DNA of 64,000 nt, taken from positions 1 to 64,000 of the forward strand of contig JACMQU010000017.1 in assembly GCA_014376805.1 (NCBI GenBank). The letters run 5' to 3'. A program made the translations under genes and the position numbers. The stretch is from Bacteroidia bacterium (GTDB taxonomy: Bacteria > Bacteroidota > Bacteroidia > UKL13-3). The notes beneath the pieces were generated by a model. The model was not told where the DNA came from. It saw nothing but the letters and a program-made list of their open reading frames with translations, and ran no database searches. Below, one piece after another: positions 26,993 to 35,824 of the stretch. The stretch's first letter is position 1. Each line of letters opens with the position of its first letter.

Positions 26993-28072
26993 ATGAGAAA
27001 ATACCTTCTTTCGCTATTGCCTGTTTTATTCTTTTTGTGTGCAAATGCACAAGTTAAACTTACCTTGCTTGACAGCACAACTTTCCGTTCCGGTAAAGGC
27101 GTAATCCTTTCTAAAACATCTTTTAGGGGCTTAAGTGTGGTGAGTAAAAAAGTTATCTGGGTTAGCGGTAACAGAGGAACTTATGGCAGAAGCACTAATG
27201 GCGGTAAGAGCTTTTTTTTTACTCAACTTGATGATTATAATAAAATTGATTTCAGGGATATTGAAGCCTTTGATGCTAAGAATGCTGTTATGATGAGCAG
27301 TGGTTCTCCTGCATACATTTTAAAAACAACAGATGGGGGAGCAACCTGGAAAGAAGTATATAAAAATACCCGACCGGATATTTTCCTGGATGCAATGGAT
27401 TTTTGGGACAAGAAGCACGGTATGATAGTAGGCGATCCAATAGATCATCATTTTGTATTGCTCGAAACAAAAGATGGCGGAAACTCTTGGGCAGCATTAG
27501 ATACAGTGCATACTCCTTTTGCCGGTTTAAGTGAGGCAGTATTTGCAGCCAGTGGTACAAGTTTAAGGTGCTTTAATAAAAACGAATTCGGATTTGTAAC
27601 TGGTGGCGAACAATCACGGTTCATCCATGGCATTCCTCAGGATAACTATTTTACCTGGATACAACAGTTAGTTCCTGTGCGCCAGGGCAAAAGTTCGCAA
27701 GGTGCCTTTTCTTTTGCTATTGATGGAAAACTTGTGATCGTTGCCGGCGGGGATTACCAGCTCGATACATCAGCAAACAGTGTATGTGCCGTCACCTTAA
27801 ATTATGAACTGGATGCTTTTATATCGGTGCCTCCTATTGTTAGATTTACTGGTTATCGCTCCTGCGTAGAAATATTAGACAAAGACTTTACGTTAGCCTG
27901 TGGTTCAACAGGAGTGGATTTAAGCAGAATTTTATACCCGTCTATAACTGTTCCACACCCTGTTATAAAAATAAGTAAAGAAGCATTTAATGTGGTACGC
28001 AAAAGTAAAAAGGGAAAAGCCATTTATATTGCCGGAAATAAAGGCCACATCGGTCGTATTATTCGTTTGTGA
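26993..28072 (+). CDS. Secreted YCF48/BNR-type beta-propeller protein
   Basis: A 359-residue protein with signal peptide MRKYLLSLLPVLFFLCANAQ. The mature protein is a beta-propeller of sialidase/YCF48-type blades: WVSGNRGTYGRSTNGGKSF, AYILKTTDGGATWKEVYKN, VLLETKDGGNSWAAL, with the repeated S/T-x-D/N-GG-x-S/T-W Asp-box. Bacteroidota homologues are often labelled oxidoreductase or YCF48-related. No catalytic sialidase residues (Arg triad) are apparent, so it is probably a structural or assembly protein in the periplasm. Its stop lies 18 bases from the stop of the convergent phosphohexomutase gene, with no room for a hairpin between them. Confidence 0.78.
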   Translation: MRKYLLSLLPVLFFLCANAQVKLTLLDSTTFRSGKGVILSKTSFRGLSVVSKKVIWVSGNRGTYGRSTNGGKSFFFTQLDDYNKIDFRDIEAFDAKNAVMMSSGSPAYILKTTDGGATWKEVYKNTRPDIFLDAMDFWDKKHGMIVGDPIDHHFVLLETKDGGNSWAALDTVHTPFAGLSEAVFAASGTSLRCFNKNEFGFVTGGEQSRFIHGIPQDNYFTWIQQLVPVRQGKSSQGAFSFAIDGKLVIVAGGDYQLDTSANSVCAVTLNYELDAFISVPPIVRFTGYRSCVEILDKDFTLACGSTGVDLSRILYPSITVPHPVIKISKEAFNVVRKSKKGKAIYIAGNKGHIGRIIRL

Positions 28073-28090
28073 AAACCTTGCACACGTTGC

Positions 28091-29494
28091 CTATTTCAGC
28101 ACTTCTGCTTTAGTTGCTTCAAGTATTTTCATCGCATTCTCATCATTATTACTTTCGCTGTACACCCTTAATACCGGCTCAGTTCCACTGGCACGTATCA
28201 TTACCCATTCACCATTACCCAAATGAAATTTAAAGCCATCTATGGTTTCTGTTTTTTCTATTTTGTATGAACCAAATGTAGTGTATTTACCCGCCAGGCA
28301 ATTTGCCAATACCTTTTGTTTTATCTCTTCTGTAATATGCAAATCAATTCGGCCCATTGCAAAACTGCCAACAACAGCATATACTTCCTTAATAAGTTCG
28401 TCTAAACTTTTACCTGTGCTTGCCATAAATTCCCATAAGGTAAGTCCTATCCATATTCCGTCGCGTTCAGGAATAAAACCTTTAATGGCAATACCACCAC
28501 TTTCTTCACCACCTACCAGCACATTTTCGGTAACCATTTTTTCGCAAATGTATTTAAAACCTATCTTAGTAATTTCAATCTCCAGTCCATAAGCTTTAGC
28601 CAACTGGGTAATTTTTGAAGTGGCACTAAATGTAGTAATCACCTTGCCATCCATGCCTTTGTATTTGTGCAGATAATGCACCAGAAGTAGAATAATATGA
28701 TGCGAATCAACAAATTTTCCTGCTTTATTATACAAGCCAATGCGGTCTGCATCACCATCAGTAACAAGTCCGCAATCAATGTCTTCACTAATACGTATTA
28801 ATTCCCTGAACTCGCTTAAATTTTTGTCTATAGGTTCAGGAGCTTGCCCTTCAAAGCCCGGGTTATAATCGCAATGCAATAAGGTAATCTCCGGAAATAA
28901 CCTTCGCATTACATTTTGTCCTGCACCAAACATCGCATCATAAGCAAATTCCATTTTTGATGCTTTGATAGTTTTAAGGTCAAACTTACTTTCCACTTCT
29001 TCTACATACATTGTTTCCAGGTCAACATATTCTAGCATACCCTTATCAATATATTCCTGTAATGGTTTTATATCTGCGGTAACTGTTTCAGGTATTGCAT
29101 TCTCAACTGCGTCAATTACAGCCGGACTGCTTGGCCCGCCATAATGTGCCTTTAGTTTGAACCCATTGTACGTTGGTGGGTTATGACTTGCAGTTATAAT
29201 TATACCAAGTGATGCATTAAGCTTAACAGCACCCAGGCTAATCATGGGTGTTGATACATACCCTTTCGACATTTTTACTTTGATCCCATTGGCACACATA
29301 ATGCGTGCTGTGTTTTCGGCAAATAATTCTCCAGCAAAACGACAATCATGACCCACGATAACCATTGGATCTTTTTTAAAATTTTCTTTTATATAGCTGG
29401 CAGTTCCCTGTGCAACACGTTTAACATTTTCAACAGTAAATTCATCGGCTATAATTCCTCTCCAGCCATCAGTTCCAAATTTTATTACGTACAT
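28091..29494 (-). CDS. Phosphoglucomutase/phosphomannomutase family protein
   Basis: The start is placed at the ATG at 29494 (MYVIKFGTDGWRGIIADEFT), eight codons inside the track ORF. The 467-residue alpha-D-phosphohexomutase has all four active-site segments: the phosphoserine loop TASHNPPTYNG, the Mg-binding DGDADRIG, the sugar-binding GGEESGG and the phosphate-binding RASGTEPVLRVY. FGTDGWRG is the usual opening. It interconverts hexose 6-phosphate and 1-phosphate, supplying precursors for nucleotide sugars, which suits the polysaccharide locus further along. Whether it prefers glucose, mannose or glucosamine is not decidable by eye. Confidence 0.9.
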   Translation of the reverse strand: MYVIKFGTDGWRGIIADEFTVENVKRVAQGTASYIKENFKKDPMVIVGHDCRFAGELFAENTARIMCANGIKVKMSKGYVSTPMISLGAVKLNASLGIIITASHNPPTYNGFKLKAHYGGPSSPAVIDAVENAIPETVTADIKPLQEYIDKGMLEYVDLETMYVEEVESKFDLKTIKASKMEFAYDAMFGAGQNVMRRLFPEITLLHCDYNPGFEGQAPEPIDKNLSEFRELIRISEDIDCGLVTDGDADRIGLYNKAGKFVDSHHIILLLVHYLHKYKGMDGKVITTFSATSKITQLAKAYGLEIEITKIGFKYICEKMVTENVLVGGEESGGIAIKGFIPERDGIWIGLTLWEFMASTGKSLDELIKEVYAVVGSFAMGRIDLHITEEIKQKVLANCLAGKYTTFGSYKIEKTETIDGFKFHLGNGEWVMIRASGTEPVLRVYSESNNDENAMKILEATKAEVLK

Positions 29495-29593
29495 GCATTT
29501 ATTTTTAATGGCACGCAATTTATGTGAAAAGGCACAGATTGCAAATTATGAAAATAAGCAGGGAAAATGATTATAATAAACCAATGAATTTTA

Positions 29594-30952
29594 TTACCCG
29601 GCTTTTGCTGTTTTGTTTCTGTAACTCGCGGTCTCTGTAATAATCAGGATTGCCGAAAACAATAGCAACCATTCTATTCTGGTATTGTATCTGCTTCCAG
29701 CAGATGCAATTGAAACAACTAACATATTACCAAAATAATAGAGCAGGGTGCAAAAAGCAAATGCACTTGATAAGGGTCGGCTTTTGCCGGTTATCAGCAA
29801 ATAAATAATTATAATGAATGATAAGATTCCAAAAATAAGGTAAACCATATTCAGGATGTTAAACGGGGCATCTAATTTTCCCTGACATTGCCTGGCGGCA
29901 AGGAATGCATTTTCTTCTTCCTTAAAATGATTGGCAATTTCCCAACCGGGCGGGGTTTCTTTTCCAAAAGGAATAAACTCACAACCAACTTTATGTAGTA
30001 TGAGTTGATACAAAATTGTCTGACAGTAATAGCTAAAAAATAATTGCAGATATTTAGGAGTTAATAATATGTTTGTATTGATAGCCTTATACTCTTCTGC
30101 ATTTTTTTCCCACCCGCCTAAACGATACAATGGACTTTCTGATTTCCATAAAAAATCTGAGCCTGCTTGCGGAAGACTGTCTTTGTAATTGCAAAGTCTG
30201 TAAGCTTTATTTTCACAATTGTCATCAAGGTAAGCCTTTAGTGATCCATTTTCAACATTTCTTGCAGTTATAAATAAATGGCCTGCTTTTGTGGTCACAA
30301 ATTCTCCGCTAAACAACCAATGTATGGTGGGTGTAAATACAAAATTTAATAGTACAACAAAGTAACCTATCCTGATTTGATTCCAACTAAAAAAATGTTT
30401 GAAAGCAGGTATAAGCAATTTGCAAATAACCAATACAATTAATATAAATAAATGGCCCGGCGCATTGGTAAGATGCATGGATGTGAAAAACAAATACGTT
30501 AGGCTACTGGCTAAAAAAATTATTTTATTTCTAACAGGAATGTACATCAGCAAAAATAAAAGTAAGTATGCCAAAGCCGAAAAATGATCCGCCATTATAA
30601 AGGTAGTAAACCAGGTTAGGCTGCTAAATAAGGAAAGCATTACAATTGATATAATATAAACCCTTGTTTTACACCTCACTGATTTAAATATTGCATCAAT
30701 CATTAACCATATTAAACTACTGGCAAGTAATGCTTGTGCAAAAACAGTAAACCACAGGCTTGATGCAAGGCTGCTGTGTCTAACAAATAATCCGTAAGTT
30801 AGGGGCCTGTCTATCGGAACTTTTCCTTCAAATCCACTATAAATATAAGTACCGGTATCTGAATATATATAGGGGTATCCGTTATATAAAGCCGGTAAAA
30901 GCAATACAACTGTTGCAATTAAAATTATGAATATAACATTCAGGTACTTCAT
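29594..30952 (-). CDS. Polytopic membrane protein, possibly GT-C-like
   Basis: A 452-residue protein with about 10 hydrophobic segments (MKYLNVIFIILIATVVLLLPAL..., VVLLNFVFTPTIHWLF, ILNMVYLIFGILSFIIIIYLLI). The first external loop reads GYPYIYSDTGTYIYSGF, an acidic motif at the position where GT-C glycosyltransferases carry their catalytic Asp/Glu. A large soluble loop lies between residues ~220 and ~365, with CENKAYRLCNYKDSLPQ. I do not recognise a named family. A lipid-linked-sugar-dependent transferase is a hypothesis from topology alone. It lies 99 bases upstream of the phosphohexomutase gene and probably shares its transcript. Confidence 0.6.
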   Translation of the reverse strand: MKYLNVIFIILIATVVLLLPALYNGYPYIYSDTGTYIYSGFEGKVPIDRPLTYGLFVRHSSLASSLWFTVFAQALLASSLIWLMIDAIFKSVRCKTRVYIISIVMLSLFSSLTWFTTFIMADHFSALAYLLLFLLMYIPVRNKIIFLASSLTYLFFTSMHLTNAPGHLFILIVLVICKLLIPAFKHFFSWNQIRIGYFVVLLNFVFTPTIHWLFSGEFVTTKAGHLFITARNVENGSLKAYLDDNCENKAYRLCNYKDSLPQAGSDFLWKSESPLYRLGGWEKNAEEYKAINTNILLTPKYLQLFFSYYCQTILYQLILHKVGCEFIPFGKETPPGWEIANHFKEEENAFLAARQCQGKLDAPFNILNMVYLIFGILSFIIIIYLLITGKSRPLSSAFAFCTLLYYFGNMLVVSIASAGSRYNTRIEWLLLFSAILIITETASYRNKTAKAG

Positions 30953-31532
30953 TTATTCCTCTTTAGCCGGTACTAAACTTTATTTGGTACAAAATTCAGG
31001 TTATTTTAAGGAGAGCAATTTAATAAAGGATAAGATATTCTCAATGTCTTTACTTACATCCCCAAAACACTGGTGTCTCAGGCAGGTTTACAAAATCTCC
31101 TGAATTTTTATGCGGCCGCTTACCTGTTTATTAGACCTTAAACTTTATACTTTAAAAGTAATCTTAAACCCATCAAAATTTTCAGTTACTATATTGTTTT
31201 TACATTTGTTAAATGTTAACCCGCTAACTAAAGTAAAGATTTTTATTCTGTTTTGTTCGTAAACAAATTACTTCATGTTCGTTTTATAATTGTTTAAACT
31301 TTCTTATGTCTTAAATGAGTTTCATAAACTTGTTTCCAAAAAATTTAACTATTTATATTTTGTTTTAATAAAATTGGGTTAACCAATATAAATATGCTGT
31401 TTCTTCACTTCCCAATTTATTGTTTTTAATCGCTGATTTAGGCAGACCAAACATATTTCAAATATAAGTTATACTTTAAAAAAAAGCCTATAAATAAGGT
31501 AGAACCAGGTTCCGGATAATTTGCTAAAAAAA
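30953..31532. other. Gene-free AT-rich stretch
   Basis: About 580 bases between two minus-strand genes. I see no credible ORF, RNA gene or strong hairpin. It contains the promoter of the membrane-protein operon and the 3' flank of the acyl-CoA dehydrogenase gene. Confidence 0.5.
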
Positions 31533-32747
31533 TTAAGTAAAAGCGTTCTCGCCGGTAACATCCATGCCGGTTATCAGCAAATGAATATCATGTGTACCTT
31601 CATAAGTTATTACAGATTCAAGGTTCATCATGTGTCTCATAATCGAATATTCGCCTGTTATGCCCATGCCACCAAGCATTTGGCGTGCGTTTCGGGCAAT
31701 GGTGCAGGCCATGTCTACATTGTTACGTTTAGCCATGCTTATTTGTGCCGGGGTTGCCCTTCCTTCATTCATTAATACACCAAGGCGCCAGGTTAATAAC
31801 TGAGCTTTGGTAATTTCAGTAATCATTTCGGCAAGTTTTTTTTGTTGAAGTTGAAACCCGGCTATAGGCCTTCCAAATTGTTCGCGTTCTTTTGAGTATC
31901 TTAAGGCAGTATCATAGCAATCAAGCGCAGCTCCTATCACGCCCCAGCTTATACCATACCTTGCGGAGTTTAAACACGTTAATGGGCCTTTTAAACCCTC
32001 TACACCCGGAAGTATATTTTCTATCGGAACCAGCACATCATTAAAAACAAGTTCGCCCGTTGCACTAGCTCGCAGGCTCCATTTATTATGGGTTTCGGGT
32101 GTGGTAAAACCGGCCATTCCACGTTCAACAATAATACCTTTTACAATTCCTTTTTCATTCTTAGCCCAAACAACTGCTACATCTGCAAGTGGCGAATTAC
32201 TGATCCACATTTTAGCACCGTTTAAAATCACATTTTTTCCATCGCCGGCATCTTTAAAATTAGTGGTCATGCCCGCCGGATTACTGCCATGGTTGGGTTC
32301 GGTTAAACCAAAACAACCCATCCATTCGCCCTGTGCAAGTTTTGGCAGATATTTTCTTTTTTGTTCTTCTGAACCAAACTTATATATCGGGTACATTACC
32401 AAACTTCCCTGAACCGATGCTGTTGAACGAATTCCGGAATCGCAGCGTTCAAGCTCTTGCATAATTATACCATAACTGATATAATCTAATCCACCACAAC
32501 CATATTCTGCAGGTAACTGTGCGCCAAATGAACCTACCTCGGCCATTCCCTTTATTAAGTAATGTGGGAAGATGGCTTTTTGTGCCGCATCTTCTATAAT
32601 TGGGGATATTTCCTTTTTTACAAAATCCCTAACAGTCGCCCTTATTAATTTGTGTTCATCAGTTAGTAACTCATCCAATAAATAATAATCGTGGTGCTGA
32701 TATTGATCCTGTTTTGCTGCGTGTATAAAATCTGTTGACTTGTTCAT
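31533..32747 (-). CDS. gcdH: Glutaryl-CoA dehydrogenase-like acyl-CoA dehydrogenase
   Basis: A 404-residue FAD enzyme. Signatures are GIRSTASVQGSLVMYPIYKFG, MGCFGLTEPNHGSNPAGM (FAD/substrate loop), KMWISNSPLADVAVVWAK, the helix REQFGRPIAGFQLQQKKLAEM, and the catalytic Glu in ITYEGTHDIHLLITG. SVQGSLVM and YEGTHDIH are features of the glutaryl-CoA dehydrogenase branch, which oxidises and decarboxylates glutaryl-CoA to crotonyl-CoA in lysine/tryptophan breakdown. The electron acceptor should be ETF; the etf genes are not in the window. It is divergent from folB. Confidence 0.86.
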   Translation of the reverse strand: MNKSTDFIHAAKQDQYQHHDYYLLDELLTDEHKLIRATVRDFVKKEISPIIEDAAQKAIFPHYLIKGMAEVGSFGAQLPAEYGCGGLDYISYGIIMQELERCDSGIRSTASVQGSLVMYPIYKFGSEEQKRKYLPKLAQGEWMGCFGLTEPNHGSNPAGMTTNFKDAGDGKNVILNGAKMWISNSPLADVAVVWAKNEKGIVKGIIVERGMAGFTTPETHNKWSLRASATGELVFNDVLVPIENILPGVEGLKGPLTCLNSARYGISWGVIGAALDCYDTALRYSKEREQFGRPIAGFQLQQKKLAEMITEITKAQLLTWRLGVLMNEGRATPAQISMAKRNNVDMACTIARNARQMLGGMGITGEYSIMRHMMNLESVITYEGTHDIHLLITGMDVTGENAFT

Positions 32748-32841
32748 AAAATTTATGTTGTGAAGCTTTTTATAAAATTGATTATTCTTTTTTTACCGCT
32801 GCAAATTTAGCTATTTTGTACACAGTTAAAAATTACATCAG

Positions 32842-33198
32842 ATGAAGTTACAAACCGCCCTCGAAAATTTGGAGTTTTTTGCCATGCATGGCCTGTATCC
32901 CGAAGAAAAATTAATTGGCGGTATTTTTAAAGTTGATCTGTGGGTTGATGAAGAAGTGCCTGATGATAAAGATTTTCACAAACTGGCAAACCTTATTAAT
33001 TATGAACAACTTTATAGTATTGTAAAAGAAGAGATGTTTATTAAAAGAGATTTTATTGAAGACCTGGCTAAATCTATACTGCAAAGAACTTCTAACTTAT
33101 TAAATAATAAGGATGTATTGATAACAGTAAAAATTACGAAAATGGATCCTGCCAAAAAATTTGGTTCAGGCAGTGCCAGCGTAACATTAAAGGGATAA
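32842..33198 (+). CDS. folB: Dihydroneopterin aldolase
   Basis: A 118-residue T-fold enzyme of folate synthesis that cleaves dihydroneopterin to 6-hydroxymethyldihydropterin and glycolaldehyde. The opening LENLEFFAMHGLYPEEKLIGG holds the FolB HG-x-x-x-E-E motif. NLINYEQLYSIVKEEM and DFIEDLAKSIL follow, with the pterin-binding Glu-Asp region, and then ITKMDPAKKFGSGSASVTL with the catalytic Lys segment. Length is standard. It is a single gene, convergent with the act operon and ending at a shared terminator. Confidence 0.88.
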   Translation: MKLQTALENLEFFAMHGLYPEEKLIGGIFKVDLWVDEEVPDDKDFHKLANLINYEQLYSIVKEEMFIKRDFIEDLAKSILQRTSNLLNNKDVLITVKITKMDPAKKFGSGSASVTLKG

Positions 33199-33244
33199 TT
33201 GTTGCTTTCATTCTATAAGGATTTCTTCTGATAATATAGAAATA

Positions 33245-33277
33245 AAAAAGGCCACCGTTAGGGTAGCCTTTTTTTAT
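33245..33277. terminator. Terminator between folB and actF
   Basis: AAAAAAGGCCACC pairs with GGTAGCCTTTTTT across a 5-base loop, with one mismatch, and has an A-run and T-run on opposite sides. It serves the plus-strand folB and the minus-strand act operon. Confidence 0.85.
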
Positions 33278-33341
33278 CAAATTTAAATAATCAATCTTTC
33301 AAATTAAAATAGCACCAGCATAAATGAGCTATTACTGTAGT

Positions 33342-34649
33342 TTAAATTCCAACATCATGCAATGCACTTTCCATTACATACGGATGTTTAGTTGGATACA
33401 AATTAGCCTTGGTTAACGCTTTTAAAGTCATCCATAAAAACAAACCAGCAAATAAACAGGCAAATCCAATTTCCATCATTCCAAAACCCTGGGCAGGAAC
33501 TTTTATAATACCTGCGGGGTATGCATCAGATGGGTCTGTTGCTAAATTCATTGCTCCCGGCATTACCATTAAATACACATCCATCCAGTGGCCAATTAAT
33601 AAACAGGCACCTACAAAAACACCAACTGTACGGCTGCGTTTATTATCTCTGCTCATAAAGAAAAAGAATGGGATTAAAAAGTTAATACATACAACAAAAT
33701 AAAAATAGAATTTATAACTACCGAACAAACGCTCTTTATAATATGCAACTTCTTCTGGAATATTTGCGTACCATATCAATAAAAATTGTGCTACCCACAT
33801 GTATGTCCAAAATACAGAAAACGCAAACATAAATTTACCCAGATCATGCTGATGTTCGTCGGTAACAATGTTTAAATAACCTTTACCGCGTAAATAAAAT
33901 GTAAACAGGGACATAATTGTTAAAGCACTTACCCATCCAGTTGCAAAATTATACACTGAAAATATAGTAGAGTACCAGTGTGCATCTATGCTCATCATTA
34001 CATCCCAGGAGAACATAGAGAATGTAAATCCAAAAATAACAGTAAAGGCAGCAGATAATGCATAAGTTTTATTGAATGAGGTGAGTCCTCCTATCTGATC
34101 TTCGTTGCGTGAAAATTTGCGGATTAAAAATGCACTAAAGATCCAAAAGCTCATAAATAATATCAGTCTTACATAAAAGAATGATTTGTTTAAATACCAG
34201 CTTTTACTGGCAAGTATTTCATCAAAATTGCTACTGCCTTCCGTCATAATCCCATCATGGGCCCAATGATATAATACAGGTAACCCTAAAATAATGATAA
34301 GAAGTAAAATAGGACCGCCTATTAAAGTGTATTCACTCATAGCTTCCGGAATTCTTCTTATAGCTACATACCAGCCTGCATTTGCTAATTGGCTTATTGC
34401 TATAAAAGCTACAGCGCAAATAGATATGATGAAAAAGAAATAACCATTTACCAGCAGGTTACTTAATAAACGTTTCATACTTAAATGATGAAGGTCGTGT
34501 TCAGACAAACCTTCAATGTGTGGATGATAAGTGAAATAGCCAATGACAGCCAGTATAAGGCCAACAATCATTAACCCAAAAGCCCACTTTTTGTTGCCTT
34601 CGGTTATCTGGTATTTTTCTTCTTTTATTTGAACTTCTACGTGTTCCAT
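33342..34649 (-). CDS. actF: Alternative complex III subunit ActF (quinone-binding-type membrane subunit 2)
   Basis: A 435-residue integral membrane protein with about 10 helices, similar in fold to ActC/NrfD but lacking cofactors. Recognisable segments are KKWAFGLMIVGLILAVIGYFTYHPHIEGLSEHDLHH, AGWYVAIRRIPEAMSEY, SWYLNKSFFYVRLI and SWDVMMSIDAHWYSTIFSVYNFATGW, which resemble other Bacteroidota ActF proteins. It is the last gene of the operon and 24 bases after actE. In many Bacteroidota, cytochrome oxidase genes follow here; in this genome a terminator and folB follow instead. Confidence 0.9.
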   Translation of the reverse strand: MEHVEVQIKEEKYQITEGNKKWAFGLMIVGLILAVIGYFTYHPHIEGLSEHDLHHLSMKRLLSNLLVNGYFFFIISICAVAFIAISQLANAGWYVAIRRIPEAMSEYTLIGGPILLLIIILGLPVLYHWAHDGIMTEGSSNFDEILASKSWYLNKSFFYVRLILFMSFWIFSAFLIRKFSRNEDQIGGLTSFNKTYALSAAFTVIFGFTFSMFSWDVMMSIDAHWYSTIFSVYNFATGWVSALTIMSLFTFYLRGKGYLNIVTDEHQHDLGKFMFAFSVFWTYMWVAQFLLIWYANIPEEVAYYKERLFGSYKFYFYFVVCINFLIPFFFFMSRDNKRSRTVGVFVGACLLIGHWMDVYLMVMPGAMNLATDPSDAYPAGIIKVPAQGFGMMEIGFACLFAGLFLWMTLKALTKANLYPTKHPYVMESALHDVGI

Positions 34650-34673
34650 TGTAATAATTTTCTCTGTTGATAT

Positions 34674-35297
34674 TTATTTAGATGCTGTAGGTGTGTTGGA
34701 TGCGGCTGATCCATTAAACGGTCCGCTTACAGTTCTGATGTAATGGATTACTGTCCAGATCTGTTTAGGAGTTAATACGGTACCGTATGCACCCATTAAA
34801 TTTTTTCCATATCGGATTGAGTAAAACATTTTTCCATCAGGTGTGGTTTTTATTCTGTCTGAATCATATGATGGGGGAGGAGGAAATTTTCCATCTGCCA
34901 CAATAGTACCATCACCTTTTCCATTATCACCATGACAAGGAGTGCAATTAATATTATACAATGTTTGTCCTTCTGCGATTGATTGGGGTGTGGAAGCAAG
35001 CGGGTTTTTTAATGATGAAGCGCTTTCATAGGATTCATTACTCACTGTAAAACTATAGTTTGCAAAATCCATCTGACCTCTTGCCACTGTTCCTTTAACA
35101 GGTTCACGCATGTTCATTCCGTTTGGATTAATTTTATTGGGTTCATCTTCCTGTTGGGTCAATGGTTCATATGCAAATGAATGATACATGTTTGGAGCAT
35201 ATTCATATCCGGTGTCATTACCACCCGCACTACAACTACTTAATAATGCACTACCCACACCAACTATGAAAGCAATATATATTGATCTTAATTTCAT
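34674..35297 (-). CDS. actE: Alternative complex III monoheme cytochrome c lipoprotein ActE
   Basis: A 207-residue protein with a lipoprotein signal (GSALLSSC, Cys22) and one heme c site, NCTPCHGDNGKGDG, with later Met ligands possible in GKMFYSIRYGKNLMG. It passes electrons within the periplasmic part of the complex, from the ActA hemes towards soluble cytochrome c or the oxidase. Its ATG overlaps the actD stop region by 4 bases (ATGA-type coupling). The C-terminus ends in a Ser/Thr/Ala-rich tail. Confidence 0.9.
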   Translation of the reverse strand: MKLRSIYIAFIVGVGSALLSSCSAGGNDTGYEYAPNMYHSFAYEPLTQQEDEPNKINPNGMNMREPVKGTVARGQMDFANYSFTVSNESYESASSLKNPLASTPQSIAEGQTLYNINCTPCHGDNGKGDGTIVADGKFPPPPSYDSDRIKTTPDGKMFYSIRYGKNLMGAYGTVLTPKQIWTVIHYIRTVSGPFNGSAASNTPTASK

Positions 35298-35824
35298 ACT
35301 TCTTTAATCCTTTCTCTTACTTCAATGGCACCGTTATCTATTAATAACTGGTTCAATGCTCTCTGATCGCCTTTGCCTTTTTTTACATCAACTGCAACTA
35401 CAAACAGATCATCAGTAACTCTCAAATCCATTATATCAGCATTCTTACCCCAAAACATTCTGTTAACAATAAAAAAACAGGCAACCATTCCCAATGCGGT
35501 AAATAATATACCAAGTTCAAATGTAATTGGAATATAAGTGGGTATATGAAGAGATGGTTTTCCCCCAACATTAACCTGCCAGTCAAAATACGAAGCGTAA
35601 ATCATAAATGTTAACGCACTTGCTATTCCTGTTAATCCAAAACCAAATGCAGCTACAGATAATCGGGTTCTTTTTATGCCCATAACTCTGTCTATTCCAT
35701 GAATGGCAAATGGCGAGTACACATCATATACTTTATACCCACCTGCAATTAATTTTTTAGTTACAGCGTATGTTTTATCAGGGTTATCATAAACCCCCAA
35801 AATCAGTAATTTATCCGTTTCCAT
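35294..35824 (-). CDS. actD: Alternative complex III subunit ActD (DUF3341)
   Basis: The start is set at the ATG at 35824 (METDKLLILGVYDNPDKTYAV), not the track start at 35887, because DUF3341 proteins begin with this segment; this leaves a 14-base overlap with actC. The 176-residue protein has an N-terminal cytosolic alpha/beta region (LIAGGYKVYDVYSPFAIHGIDRVMGIKRTRL), two membrane helices (AAFGFGLTGIASALTFMIY; ITFELGILFTALGMVACFFI) and a cytosolic tail with TDDLFVVAVDVKKG. It carries no cofactor and helps hold the two quinone-type membrane subunits. Confidence 0.9.
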   Translation of the reverse strand: METDKLLILGVYDNPDKTYAVTKKLIAGGYKVYDVYSPFAIHGIDRVMGIKRTRLSVAAFGFGLTGIASALTFMIYASYFDWQVNVGGKPSLHIPTYIPITFELGILFTALGMVACFFIVNRMFWGKNADIMDLRVTDDLFVVAVDVKKGKGDQRALNQLLIDNGAIEVRERIKEV

